Below are positions 52,408-63,764 of a stretch of 64,000 bases of DNA, piece by piece (the first letter of the stretch is position 1; each line of letters begins with the position of its first letter). Source of the stretch: Symbiodinium natans (lineage: Eukaryota > Sar > Dinophyceae > Suessiales > Symbiodiniaceae); assembly GCA_905221605.1 (NCBI GenBank), contig CAJNDS010002328.1:124001-188000 (forward strand), written 5' to 3'. The notes below the pieces were generated by a model that made no database searches, was not told where the DNA came from, and was given only the letters and a program-made list of their open reading frames with translations. The translations under genes were made by a program, and so were the position numbers.

Positions 52408-53510
52408 CATTGATCGTCAGCGGAAGGGACTCATTGGCCCCCACCGCCTTAACTCACGCTTGGGCATTGCAGCAGCATAATATGGTGCCTTTGCCAGGAT
52501 GCCAATCAAGGTAACTAAGACCGTACTCACCCAACCGTCTCTCAAAACAGGGGTCCTCGTAAAAAAACCAACATGATACAATTAGAAACCCTTGTTATAG
52601 GAACCCCGGCAAAAGGGTACCCCCCGTTTCGGAAACCTCTCTCCCTCCCTTGGTGTACAAAGGTTCCTCGGCCTCCACAACCTCATGGTGCAGGAGTCGG
52701 GCATTAGGCACTTTGGACTGCCTTGGCGAACTTGATGCGGAGCTCTGACAAGTTTGGGTCTCAAGTTTGCTGTGGAAGCAGGTGTGAGGAGGGAGGGCGC
52801 AGTAGCACGTGCTGCTGTGAGCTGTCGCAGTCAACTTCGGCCCGAAAGCAATAGGCAAACTAAACCCTTCAACCCTACACCGCGACCTTTCAGAGCAACG
52901 GCAGCAACTGCAACGCCTGAGGCTCAAGCAGGTAGTGCGGGTCGAGCGAGGCCTGGTCGTGAGCACACACGATTGAGTTATTGAGTCCTTCAGGGAGCGG
53001 GGTTCATGTGGGGTAGTGTGATGTTGGTGATATTTAGCCCAAAACAACTCGCTTTCACAGCTATGTCAGCAAAAAATTGAGCTGCCTCGGGCGCCATCTG
53101 CCAGCCTGCAACACGGCCCACCACCGACATCCAGTCATGGTTGCCTGCACCCGCAAGCGCTGCAACAGAACCGGAAAGATGCTGACAACACTTGCGTCAT
53201 CATTGGTCTGCGCCCACCTGAGACAAAGTACACGCCGTACTTGTACTTGTGCTTGATCTCACCTTACTGCTGCGCAGCACAGAACTAACATGAGACCCGC
53301 GTCATGTCATCAACATGCCCATGGTGCCATAGTGTCCGTGATCGGTGGCATGCAGGTGTCAGGTCGTGCATTTCCCGACGCATGTCAATGCACGAAGCTT
53401 CTCTCACGAACATGAATTCAATTCCCGTGCCTATCCATTCGTTGAAGTCTCCAATCTCCCAATCTTCTCCATGATCGGAGATATCTGGCGCGTAGAAGCT
53501 CAGCCAGGCT
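52408..53510 (-). CDS. Unidentified protein, exons split by a family C element
   Basis: Exon 53508-53345 follows CTGAG and reads FYAPDISDHGEDWEIGDFNE, WIGTGIEFMFVREASCIDMR and EMHDLTPACH; it lacks Met near its start, yet is very protein-like. Exon about 52740-52637: VPNARLLHHEVVEAEEPLYT, KGGRE. After removal of 52636-52541 the frame continues RRLGEYGLSYLDWHPGKG for 28 codons; another frame (VLVTLIGILAKAPYYAAAMP) is open there too. No family is recognised. Confidence 0.45.
52541..52636 (-). mobile_element. Introner-like element, family C copy 4
   Basis: A 96-bp GT-AG segment: GTTTCCGAAACGGGGGGTAC...GGACCCCTGTTTTGAG. GAGAG precedes it and GAGAG(A) spans its end, a possible target duplication. 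Start and length match copy 5. Confidence 0.7.
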
Positions 53511-54550
53511 TAAAGTTGAGGCTTCTTGGCTACAGGGTACCTTCCCTCACCCACCCCAAATCGTATCAATCCTGCAGGGGCCAATCTTCAAGAGCCTGTG
53601 GCGAGATACCGGCGTGCCTCGCCCTAGTTACCGCAGCAACCTCCCCACATTGGGGTCTCTGAAGTATTCCGAAGTCGATACTTCACAGCTGCAGGTCAGG
53701 ACCCTACTGCTTCAATCCACTCCCTCTGCTCTGGGAACTTTCGAGGTGGTCTTAGTGACCATAAGGCAGGACTCCTCTCAGGTGTAAGGATGCATGTTGA
53801 GAACACTTTGTGCGACTGCACTTCTGGTGGTCGCCACTGGCATCTCAGGTAACCCTCACGCCTTTGCACTTTCAGCCTTTGAGCGGCTGGTGGCACCCCA
53901 ATTCTAGGCTGCTGTGAAACGGTCAGCGGCAGCCACAATTGAAACTTCAAAGCCCTCCCAGAAGTAACTCGTAGCAGAAATCAGTACAAGTAGCATCGGC
54001 AACGCTGCCGAACTTGTCTGCACAGTGCTGCATCACCATGTTCCCACAGGCGCACGCACTCGGGAAGCACTCTCCGTGTCTGTCGGGGCTGAGTGCTCCA
54101 TAGTGCTCCGGCTGCTTGGAGCCATGGCCAGTGCCAGACACTCAGTCCGATCCCTATCGGTGGGCAAAGCTGGCCTTGTGCTGCGGCTACACTTACTATT
54201 TGCTGCACGTCAGCATGAGGTGCAGAGGTCGACTGTGTGCTGCGATGGAACGATTACCTGTATGCTTCAACCGGTCTGCCGCACCTCACGACACGAGCAG
54301 ATTACTACTACCTTGATTACAGAGACCCTATACCGAGTCTTGAAAAAGCATGTGGGGCAGCACTGCCTAGCCTGCTAGCCAGGAGTCTCTGGATTACAAG
54401 CCTCTGAAGTTTCAAACTCCTAACCTACATAGTCAATGCGCAGCTGCTTCAGGCGGACTGCGGCCGCACCAGAAAGCTCGCCTGCACGCCGGCACGACAA
54501 GGCTTCGGGCTCCAGATCTCATGTCAAGCTTGCAAACAGCACTGATCTCA
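53510..54550. other. No assignable gene
   Basis: Short open frames on both strands (for example 54025-54378 plus, 53981-54208 minus) have no recognisable motif or convincing splice context. Confidence 0.3.
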
Positions 54551-54679
54551 CGAAGAACTGCAGACAGGAGTGGCCTGGGGCGAGATGGGGCAGAGAAGCG
54601 CTTCAGACCTGTGCACCACGCTGCTTGGCTGCAGAAACCGAACATCCGAGGCTTGCGTAGAGATCAGGTTGCTTGAACT

Positions 54680-55417
54680 TGAAACCGATTCCACGCCATT
54701 TCCCAAGCACTTGCTGATTATCGGACTCCTTTGCCCAACATCACTGAAAACACCCTTCGGCCCTTCGGCCCTTCGCTGGGACTCTGGCTGCCACCACCTC
54801 AGGCTCCACCTTGCTTGCAAATTTGTTCACGCGCGTTTGCGGCTTTATGCGGAATTTCAGCATTCTGTCTTCGTTGCAGTCCCAGCGGCCGGCACATCCA
54901 GCCAAGTCTGCGCGAAATCGGTGCATCTCGTGAGCCCTGGTTCGACTCTTGCGGTCAAATATGACTCGCGCAGAGCCTTCTGGTTTTACTTGCGAAATGA
55001 AAGAAGTCTGCTACTCAAAGCTTTGTCCACTCATGTCAACTCCTGTCGGGCCCTTGCATTCACCTCCCGCAAAACTGCAAAATGCCGGAAGCAATGGATG
55101 ATCCATCACCTCTGCTCCCCCGCACGCGGAATCGAGACTACATTTAAATTTAATCAAGAGGAAACCTCGCACCCAAAAGCTTCTCACGACCCATCTCGGT
55201 CTATTGCCAGAGCTCAACCAGAAACTTGCCTGGATGACTTCAACCCTGCGAAGGTCCGGGTCCAACGGTCAACAGGAGGGGCGCCTCCATTGATCCGCAC
55301 GCAATGCAAGATCTCCTCGAAGCGATCACCCTTCGAGATGGAGGCCACCTTTAACAAGGGGGCTTCCTTCCCTGCGTCCCCCGGACCTTGAACTTCATTA
55401 AGTGCTTTTCTTTGCAC
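54680..55417 (-). CDS. Unidentified minus-strand exons
   Basis: 55400-55220: APLLKVASISKGDRFEEILH, NGGAPPVDRWTRTFAGLKSS. 54870-54770: RIKPQTRVNKFASKVEPEVV. 54760-54600: QRSPIISKCLGNGVESVSSS, STQASDVRFLQPSSVVHR. They lie antisense to a 273-codon plus-strand frame, whose composition is less protein-like. No family is recognised. Confidence 0.35.
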
Positions 55418-55949
55418 AGTTCTGCAAAACCCCTCAGCAGGAAAAGTTGCTCAAAAGGGTGCCACTGGCCTCGAAGTAGTACAGCCTGCACCAACAGCAC
55501 TTGTAGTCTCTGCTGATGAGATGCAAGTCGTTGTGAATGCAGCTTGTGAGGAACATCTGTGTTGCAAAGCGAGCCTGACTCGGCCGGCTGTACTATCCAG
55601 AAACAAGAAGCCGTACTGTGCCTGGCACGCAGTTAGCATCTTTTGCGAAGGGTGTTGCCTCTTTCTTCTGCAAGTACGGTGCACCTCCTTCAACCCCCGC
55701 CCCCCGCCCCCACCCTACAGAATTGCCCGGATTATTCGGAGCTCGCCGAAAACTGCATTGCCCAGTTTTGTTCAGACAACCCACCCCATGTGGAGCAGGA
55801 CACACTAACCTCTGTCACGATCTTGTATGATCTTGTCAGCACGAGATGCAGTCCATCTGCTCCCTCACAGCTGGCAGCTGGCCCTGTAGTAGTATGTTGG
55901 CACTTGTCAGCTTGCCCAAAGAAGCCCCGCATGGGGCATGGTGCTGCCT

Positions 55950-56143
55950 CACAACATGCTCAAAGTTTGAAAGCCCCTGTCGCAGACCTCGCACTGGCTG
56001 TCGCTCATGCCATGTGCTCCGATCATGAACCCGACAGGCTCCGTGGTGCTGGCTTGGACCTTATGGCCACAGAAAACAGCTGGCATCTCTACATTCGCCT
56101 GCCGCAACCTGATGGATGATCCCAGTGCTCGCTTTGAGCTCAA
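55950..56143 (-). CDS. Candidate exon, unidentified protein
   Basis: The frame reads GSSIRLRQANVEMPAVFCGH and TTEPVGFMIGAHGMSDSQCE, then a CxxC (CEVC). A plus-strand frame overlaps (to 56119). No family is recognised. Confidence 0.3.
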
Positions 56144-56713
56144 GTATGCTCAAATACACGCACTGGGCAGGGCCATTGCATCTCTAGCAGCTTGCCCATT
56201 GTGTAGGACCACGTCTTCGAGGTGCGTGAGCAAAGGTCTTGGACGCAACCTCATCTGGTAGCTGAGCCCACGGCGTAGTTGCAGTGCTCATGGCCATCCA
56301 TGTACCTAAACAAAAGCATCTGGGCCTCTAGTATGTTGAGTTAAACGAAAGATTGTAAAAGCCGAGCAGAGACCCCCCTCCCTGATCTGCAACAAGTAAC
56401 TACAGCGCATCAGTCGAGGAGTGGTCCTCAAAACATTTCCAGTCAAGTTTCCTGTTGCCTGCATGCTGGGATTTGTTTTAAAGGCTTCCTTGCTGAGGCC
56501 TCTGGCCGAGTGGCGCTTTGAATTGTGACTCTGGGGTTTTTCTGAAGAGTCTGGCCCATGGTTCAGAAGCTCTTGGCACAATCCTGGATGGTCCACACAA
56601 TACCACTGCATTATTTATCAGCACTGCTACATTTGGAGGCATGCGTAGCTCTGGCTCACTATGTAGCTGCGGTGATGGACTATAGCAGTCATTGTCGAGT
56701 GCTGTCGCGATCG

Positions 56714-56760
56714 CTCCGCTGCCGCCGCCGCCGCTGCCGCCGCCGCCGCTGCTGTCGGTT
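56714..56760. repeat. (CCG)n/(GCC)n trinucleotide repeat
   Basis: ccgccgccgccgctgccgccgccgccgctgct; would encode Pro or Ala runs. Confidence 0.9.
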
Positions 56761-57004
56761 GCTGTCGGCGGCTGTCGCTACTATTTCGTCGCGTCGCATA
56801 CTGCTGCCACGTGCGCTCTCCGGTGCTGCATTCCACATGTCTTGTCCTCTGCCTGCCTGCCGATGCCTCTGGAAACCCAAGCCGCTTCTACTCAATCCCT
56901 GAGCGGAGTGAGCCGCGCGTGCGGCTCGCACACGACTGCCGGCCACACAGAAACCGGGCTGGAGCTGGCAGACAGCCGAGGCAAGAAGTCCCAGCAGGAC
57001 AAAC

Positions 57005-57110
57005 ATGGAGAGCGTGGAGCAGAAGCTGAGGAGAGAACTTCAGGCGGTCGCCCAGTGCAGCACAGCCTGGCAGAGCCAGAAGTTCCTGCGTCGCGGGCTT
57101 CTCCACGGTA
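57005..57110 (+). CDS. Plus-strand first-exon candidate
   Basis: An ATG starts MESVEQKLRRELQAVAQCST, AWQSQKFLRRGLLHG, a strongly helical sequence. No domain is recognised. The antisense minus frame is also open, so strand choice is moderate. Confidence 0.35.
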
Positions 57111-57289
57111 CATGTGCAGGCTCCGCTCTTCTTCCCTGCGTGTACTACAGCCGCGACCATCTTCAGCGGGGGCGGGGGCGGAGGCTTGAGAACTGCCAAC
57201 TCCAAAAAGCATACAGTTGGAAAGAAACAGGGAAGATTGTGCAGGAATCTGTTGCGTGAACTGAATTTGGGGGGACTTTGTCAGGCTCC

Positions 57290-57932
57290 TGTGTAGTCCC
57301 TCCACCACTGCTGGGGGCTTCGTGTTGCCGATTTCTAGCCGCGGAAATCCGTACTTCAAGCTAACAGCATTGGGATAGAATTGAGCCTCGCCATCAAAAA
57401 AAAGGGCAAGTCTCCTGGTGAACTTGTGGCGCAGAATTGCCCGGGGAACAGCCCATGCCATTTCCATTCCAGTGTCCAAGGAGAAACCTTCGCAAGTGCT
57501 TGCAGTAGCACTCAGCTTCCTGCACATAGACCCTTTAACATTTGCACAAGCGACAGCCGTGTCTTACAGGACATCTTCAGGTGCAACTGCAACACGGTTG
57601 ACACATGCTAACCCCTCATTGCTTAGCACCCAGGACTCAACAACAAAGCGGATGGCACTGATCCAGCTCAACTCTCAACATTCTCAACACTCCCCAACTC
57701 GTACGTTCCAGCAAAAGCCCAATATGATTCTGACTGATCCAATCCATTCATTTTGAGTGCAGTCAGCAGCACACCACTGCTGGCTTCGTCTCGGCGAAGT
57801 AGTCGCACGCCTCGTCGAGAAAGATTGAGTTAAGTCCCCTCGCCCCTCGCCATCAGGCGTCAAATCCCACGACACATCCTGCAAAACAGAAACCATCCGG
57901 CAGATCAGATCATCAACGGTCGGCGCAAACAA
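57290..57932 (-). CDS. Unidentified exons downstream of the phosphoesterase
   Basis: About 57920-57760: two frames are open; one reads GLNSIFLDEACDYFAETKPA and the other DDLICRMVSVLQDVSWDLTP. 57470-57305: FTRRLALFFDGEAQFYPNAV, SLKYGFPRLEIGNTKPPAVV. These could be 3' exons of the metallophosphoesterase gene or of a separate gene. Confidence 0.35.
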
Positions 57933-57952
57933 GAAAAGCTTTACGGAGGCAT

Positions 57953-59587
57953 CTAGGCCACCAGCTCATTGTATACAAAGGAGGGCTGAGCTCCTAACAC
58001 AGGTTTAGAGCTTTGGCAGCAGCACTCATCAGCTTCAGTAAATATCTTACAAATATTCACAGGCTGCGTTGACAAGCCTTCCTGCACTGGAAATGACCCG
58101 TCACAAGCACTGTACCTCCTTGACTCCTTGACCGCTCCGTGCGAAGATTCATAATGCATCAGGAAACCCGAAACTGGCACGGCGAGATGTGAGTTTAGCA
58201 GAATGCTTGTGCAACAGTAAGCCTCTGCGAAGTAGGGCAGCTGGTCCGAGTACAGAGCTGCACCGGAGTAGGCCAGGAAGCCGATATTGCCAAGCTTGTG
58301 GTAGACCTGATTGTGTTTGCTTCACCATTCCCACATTTAAAATCCTACTACCCTTCGCGCTCTGCGATCATTGGGCAGGGGAAGCTCAACGTTTTCTTCC
58401 TGCTGTCTTCTTGCGCACGTGAACTCCCGCGAGCTTCAGAAACTATGGGGCCGAAGTGCCAAGAAGTTGGTGCCCATGTTCTGAAAGCTGGTCCAAGCTT
58501 GCCTCGCAAGGCAAGCACTTCCTGTTGAAGACTTGTTGGTTGTGAGTCAGAAGCTGAATGTCTAGGGAAGAAGCGAATACTCATCAAGCGAATCACATCC
58601 ACCCCCCGGCTCTCATTCTTCTTATGATTCCTAGAAAGAGGGGGGGGGGGGCTCCACTCGGGGACCTTCTGTGTGCCAGGACCTCGTCGACTTTGCGCGG
58701 CTTAGGCTTAGTGACCCCTCTACACGAATCTCCGTACCTGGCGTCAGGGTCTACAGAGAAGTCCATGAACTTCACGTCGTCCTCTCGTCACAGGTTACGT
58801 TGGCTCGTGAGGAAGCATTGACTCGTTTAGTGTCATGTGGGTTCCAAGCCGTTCTGCAGATGAACTGAAGTAGCAGCGACAAGCCTGCGGAGGAATTCGC
58901 GAGGCGACCGGATCGGCAGTGTAGTACCTGAAACCCCACCACAGAGACCGTAAAGACTTCATGACTCCGCTCAGGACTCTGCCTCGGGGTCGGAAGCTCT
59001 GACTCCACCCAAACATGCACTCTTGGGCACTGCATTTGTCCGATGCCAAAGTTGTCGTTCTTGTCACCGCAACCCGGAGAGCCACACACCCAATTGTCGT
59101 GGTTGCCATTCACCTGAACGAGGTCGGAGTTCTTTGGTGCTCGCAGATTTTGTGGCTACTATTGCATCCTAGTTTGTGCAGCTGCCTGAGACGTTTGCTG
59201 TTGGTACCAGGCTTGTTGGGGCAAACGTCCTACAGGCCGAACCTCAGTAACCAGAAGGCATACCCAACCCCGCATCTGAGCGCTGCACAACAAGAAGAAA
59301 GCGGCGCTTCACGTCAGGAGAGAGCCGGTCAAAGAAGGTGGCGGCCAGCCTGGAGCGAAGCTTAGGGCCTTAGGGAGGGGGCTTTCAGACCCCGGCGCAG
59401 GGAGTTCGGGCCGGGCAGGAGGCCCCGAATATACGATGGCGGATATTGTGTGGGGGCACTCCCCAGTCTGGTCGTAGAAGTTGTCGCCCAGGATGGAGAA
59501 CATGTCCATGGTAGGGTCCTGCCACCATGTGAGCTGGGCATCAGCCGAAACATCCCACAACATCCATCGCCCACACGATGTCAGCAA
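57953..59587 (-). CDS. Calcineurin-like metallophosphoesterase (purple-acid-phosphatase type)
   Basis: Exons in order: about 59575-59455 reads DVSADAQLTWWQDPTMDMFS, then ILGDNFYDQTG, the GDNFY metal-binding motif; about 59353-59290 reads ATFFDRLSPDVKRRFLLVV; 59113-59030 after TTCAG reads VNGNHDNWVCGSPG, the GNHD motif, then DKNDNFGIGQMQ; about 58781-58738 reads VKFMDFSVDPDA, ending at AG|GTACGG; about 58295-58130 reads NIGFLAYSGAALYSDQLPYF, AEAYCCTSILLN; a final open segment runs to a stop near 57953. These motifs bind the two metals of the phosphatase centre. The later GHxH motif is not located, so the 3' end is incomplete in this reading. Secretory targeting is not visible. Confidence 0.8.
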
Positions 59588-59655
59588 TATGCTGTGATTT
59601 CAAGTGCAAACAGTCTTGTTCTGGCCATGTGACCTGATCGTAGGCTGGACCCAAG

Positions 59656-59859
59656 CTACAGCAATTCACAGCTTTGGAGACACGGAAGCCAGGTAACATC
59701 TACCAGAGCCTCACAAGCAATGTCAAGCACGCGGACCAGGAACTGTGTTGATGTCGGCCAAGGCACTGCAAACACTGCATTCAGCATGGTGATGGAGTGC
59801 GCAAAAGTGTTGAAGAGGCTCGCATACGCCTCAAATATAGGTCTTAATACAGAAGCCAT
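59656..59859 (-). CDS. ATG-initiated exon upstream of the phosphoesterase
   Basis: MASVLRPIFEAYASLFNTFA, HSITMLNAVFAVPWP, with a hydrophobic stretch after residue 20. It may be the first exon of the metallophosphoesterase or an independent gene; the 70-bp gap to the GDNFY exon contains no clear signal either way. Confidence 0.4.
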   Translation of the reverse strand: MASVLRPIFEAYASLFNTFAHSITMLNAVFAVPWPTSTQFLVRVLDIACEALVDVTWLPCLQSCELL

Positions 59860-60392
59860 ATAAATCTCGGAGTTAGATTAGAATCCAGAGCATAGAAAGA
59901 CGGCCAGCCAAGAGGCACAGCCGATCCACTTCGAGGAAAAGCACGGATCCTCAACTTACCGCGCAGGATGCCTCTGGCCTCTCGCCTCCTGCACACTCCC
60001 TCAGACTCTTCGCAAAGCTTGTTGTCCCAATTACCTTCATTCCCAAATCAACTGCCAGGATACTGTTTACCGGCACATCATAGCGCACTCACACCACTGC
60101 TCTGCAGCTGGAGGTTCGGCCATGAAGATACCGCGGATGCCCGCATCTTCTGCGGGAAGCCGGACCTGTCCAGCCAAAAAGAAAGCAGAAGAGTCTAAGC
60201 TCTTTCCCATCAGCTGGCATCTGGCTCTCTGCTACAGTGCAAGCTGTAGTACACACTGCAGACTTGCAGTGTGAGGAAGCAACCATCGGAATAGGGATGG
60301 AACGCCTCCACTGACTGACCTCCGATCTTGAGCTTGTTGGCTCCAGGCTTCACGTCAATCAAGGCCTTGGCTTCTGCGCCTTCCTTTAAGGT

Positions 60393-60967
60393 CTACTTCT
60401 GTGTCAGCGTGATAACTAGAAGATTCTTACTGCGCACGACTCCAGCACACTCCGACACATGGCATGGCATCCGCGGAACTTCAACTTTGCGAATTTGATA
60501 CTTCATATCGGAATTAGTCAGAGGCACTGCTCCAAGTGTCACGCCGGCCTTTTCCTCTGCAAGATTAAACAAGTGGCGAACGACGCATCCTTTGCACGTT
60601 GGTCCGCTTAAACAATGTACAGGGGTTATGCTAGCTACAACACAGGCTGTCACACCATCGATCGGGCATGGACTTGCCATGGCCCGAGGAACTCCGGACG
60701 TGAGGCTCTGGTGCCCCAAGCTACGGAAATGTAAAGTTCAGCTTCTCTTCGTACCGCAGGCGCAGGTGGCGGGCCCGTCTCAAAGGCTCCTCGAAGAGAT
60801 GCCTGTTACACATATGGAGGTTTCCGAGATTAGGGGCACCTTATTGGGGTCCTTGTTCGAAGGGAATCCTGTCCCCTATTTTCGTAGACCCCCAAACCTC
60901 CGACCAAAAAACTGAGCCCGAAAAAATTGTCCATTGCTATTTGCAAGCGCATTCATTGCATCCATTC
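60393..60967 (-). CDS. Unidentified protein, exons split by a family C element
   Basis: Exon 60966-60898: MDAMNALANSNGQFFRAQFF, GR. After removal of intron 60897-60803 the frame continues in phase as RHLFEEPLRRARHLRLRYEE, KLN. A last exon (about 60600-60393) reads CVVRHLFNLAEEKAGVTLGA, MKYQIRKVEVPRMPC and ends VITLTQK-stop. No family is recognised. The basic helical centre suggests an RNA- or protein-binding role, which is inference only. Confidence 0.5.
60803..60897 (-). mobile_element. Introner-like element, family C copy 5, the clearest intron
   Basis: A 95-bp GT-AG segment. Left: GAG|GTTTGGGGGTCTACGAAAA. Right: CTCGGAAACCTCC then ATATGTGTAACAG|G. Ends are complementary (ggaggtttccgag / tcta(c)gaaa...aacctcc). 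The exons on either side join in phase. The plus-strand reading also gives GT and AG with open frames, because the element is palindromic. Confidence 0.75.
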
Positions 60968-61299
60968 TGAATCCGAGCAAGCAATGCTTCTTATTACTTA
61001 AACTCCACGTGGGCTGCGACTACGTGCGAAAGAATTGTTCATGGCAAAAAACGAGCTACAGGAGGGTACGCGGCCACGCAAGCAAAAAAATGCTGCTCAA
61101 TGACACGATTCCAGGGGTTCCACCGACTAACTTGGTCAGTTTATTGGATTGTGGATCGGTTTTCACGACTGCCATGCTCTTCTTCGTCTCAATTCAAAGC
61201 TCTACCTCCTCTTCAATGCCAGGATACCCGACATTGCTCCACTTCTCTTTCTCAGTTCGAAGCCACTCCTTCCCAGGGGTCTTGAAGCGTGTTGGGATG

Positions 61300-61821
61300 T
61301 CAGCCCTCAGGGATTGCAGCAGCCAGTAGCATAACTGTTATAACTTTGGCCGCCGGGAATCGATACCGAAGACCAAGGGCAAGAGAACACCGCTTTACAC
61401 CCGTGTGTAGGATTCTGCACATCTCCGCGGAAGTATGCTGGAGTCATACCGGGTACACCCAGAACCTTGACTTGAACCGGAGTAGCAGAGGAGCCTCGTG
61501 CTGAAGGAGCTTCATCTTCTTCTGCTCCAGGCGGACCTGGCCCGCGCCCCAACCCAGCTGAAAGCTTCCGATTCCGGCACCTCTGCAACTCTCTGAATCT
61601 AAGCCCCAAATTCTTATAAAGTATGCGGGCCAAGGGCGGCCTCGGAACATGTGGCTACTGTAGATCCAAGGTGGAGATTCATGCGCTCGATGTTCTGAAA
61701 CCCTCAGGATGCCAAACAAAGAAGCCTCAAAAAATGCAGGCAGCAGAGGACCAGGGCATGCAACAGTAATCCAAAGGCCAATGACCGGCATCAATGTGTT
61801 CAACCCCACAGTGTTACGCAT
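61300..61821 (-). CDS. Candidate membrane-protein exons
   Basis: From an ATG near 61821: MRNTVGLNTLMPVIGLWITV, PGPLLPAFFEASLFGILRVS, two hydrophobic helices. About 61560-61400: SATPVQVKVLGVPGMTPAYF, RGDVQNPTHGCKAVF. They are in different frames, so an intron must separate them. No family is recognised. Confidence 0.35.
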
Positions 61822-62246
61822 CGTCAGCCATCATCAGCACATGCACACATATATAGCCTAGAGATATGAGATTTCAAGCAAGTGAATTTTCATTGTAGAT
61901 TCGGTGGTAGGAGATGGTAGAAAGGGGCCCTATAAGAGCCTAAGACGCTGCCTTCCGTGCATTTCCGGCCAGCTCTGCAGCAAAGGCGATCATCCCGCTG
62001 GGACCCACCCAGATCTGACCGAAGCGGCCTCATCACAGGTTCTCTCTCCTACAAGGACGTCCTTTTCTCTTTGCTCTTCTGATTTTGTTTTTGTTGGGGG
62101 GCTCAACTTCTGCGCAGCCCCTCACATGAGATTTCATAGACCATTTGTCGATGGGTCAAGAATCCAGGGCATGGTGAGTGCGACTTCCTGTTCGGAGCTT
62201 TCTGCTTTCTGCCAGGCGGTTTGAATGTCTTACAGTTGTGCCTGCT

Positions 62247-63764
62247 TCATTCTGCTGGAACATGAGGCAACCGCGACTCTATCGCCCCGGAATCGTCAAC
62301 CCAAGGGCCGCAAAGAGAACCACGAGCATTACTTTTCAGTACGGAGATGGCTGCCAAACACCGAGTGTCACCGAGCCACTCATGGTGGCCGCACGGAGAT
62401 ACTCCATGGGCCGGACGCCGCACAGCACGGAATCCTCCCTGCCGCAGCTGAGGATAATCCTCGGGTACAGTCGGATACAGCTGCGGAACGGAATGGGAGG
62501 AGATGGGCCCCTGATCGTTGTGCAGATCCATGGCCAGGGCAGACGAGATGTTGGATTCATGAATCCAAAGCATGTGATTTAGCATCCCTTTTGCCACCAA
62601 CACCGATAACTTTCTCCTTGGATGAAATACGACTTGTCATGACGTATCCTAGCGCAGGGACAGGTAGGCGCTCCACAGCAGCTGCACCCGCCAGTGAACC
62701 AGACGCATGGGAAATTTTGGTCCAGCACAGAATGTGCATACATCAGGAAGGAAACACGAGAAAGCATAAGGAACTCCTGGCAAAGCCTTCCTCTTCTACT
62801 CGTCCTCTAGAAGCCCAGGCATAATCTTGCCCAGGTAACTGTTTATTTGGACCTGTGTATGGCCAAGCAGCGTCAGATCCATCAGCCCCCAAATCACGTT
62901 CTTCGCAATGAGCAGGGTATTCCTGGTTGTAAGCAACTCGATCAGGACCACTTGCACTATGCCCTGTCAACACACACACACACAAGAGCTCCTCCGACAG
63001 CTGAAGTCTCAAGGTAGTTGCATGGTCCCCTAGTATGGGCCCTTGACTGAGGAACCCTTATATACCCCTCATATACCCTATAACACCCAAGGGCCCATAC
63101 TTCAGAACCTTTTCTAGAAAATAAGGGACAATATTTCAGGGACCATGTAAGGTCCCTTAGATGTAGACCAGCTCCTTCAACCTGCATGTACACACAAATC
63201 ACGACAAATATCTAATAAAGCATGGCTTAAACCAAAAAGCCACGTGTCACCTGCAGGTGTTGATTGCAAAATTGAACCAGAATCCACAACGACCACCCAG
63301 AAATCAGGAACCAGCGCTATTGTCAACCTCTTAGACCTTGACCTTGAACACCCTCGCGTGTAGACCCCCACGGAACGGAGAATGCGTGAGAACTAGCTGG
63401 TGCACCTAGCACGACTGTGGAAGCCATAGCCGCTGAGCACCAATGCCCCAGGTTCCCGACGACAGAAACCTCTGACACCTGGTAATCAGAACTGCCCGGA
63501 TCGATGTCCAAACTTGCCTCCAAGAGACCCGGCCCATGACACAACTTCTACCTGGAAACTGGAGAACCAAAGTCGCCACAGCCTGAGTCGGATTCTCAGA
63601 AGGTCGGGTCGGTTTTTCTGGGTTGGACTTGCTGGAGCATTTTTTCTGGGCTCTGAACCCACTCGTTTCCAGGTAGGTGCCATGTCACCGTGAGTGCATC
63701 CTACTGTTCTCCATTCCTGAGGCATCTCAAGTTCTCTGGCATACGCTCCGGTGAGGCTTGACAC
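62247..63764 (-). CDS. Unidentified minus-strand exons
   Basis: 63764-63600: SSLTGAYARELEMPQEWRTV. 63544-63375: ASLDIDPGSSDYQVSEVSVV, MASTVVLGAPASSHAFSVP. 63320-63182: LVPDFWVVVVDSGSILQSTP, AGDTWLFGLSHALLDICRD, ending at GCAG|GTTGAAGG. 62965-62810: SGPDRVAYNQEYPAHCEERD, AAWPYTGPNKQLPGQ. 62590-62260: SNISSALAMDLHNDQGPISS, HHEWLGDTRCLAAISVLKS. One extended gene is likely but unproven. No family is recognised. Confidence 0.4.
63021..63147 (-). mobile_element. Inverted-repeat element E in a presumed intron
   Basis: Nested complementary segments: catggtccc (63021-63029) with gggaccatg (63139-63147), and agtatgggcccttg with caagggcccatact (to 63100). The centre is ccctcatataccctataaca. It lies in the intron after the exon ending at about 63182. 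Confidence 0.65.

Noticed and set aside
54570-55391. 273-codon plus-strand open frame
   Set aside because: It is antisense to better minus-strand exons (for example APLLKVASISKGDRFEEILH), has no recognisable domain, and its composition looks like a complement shadow.
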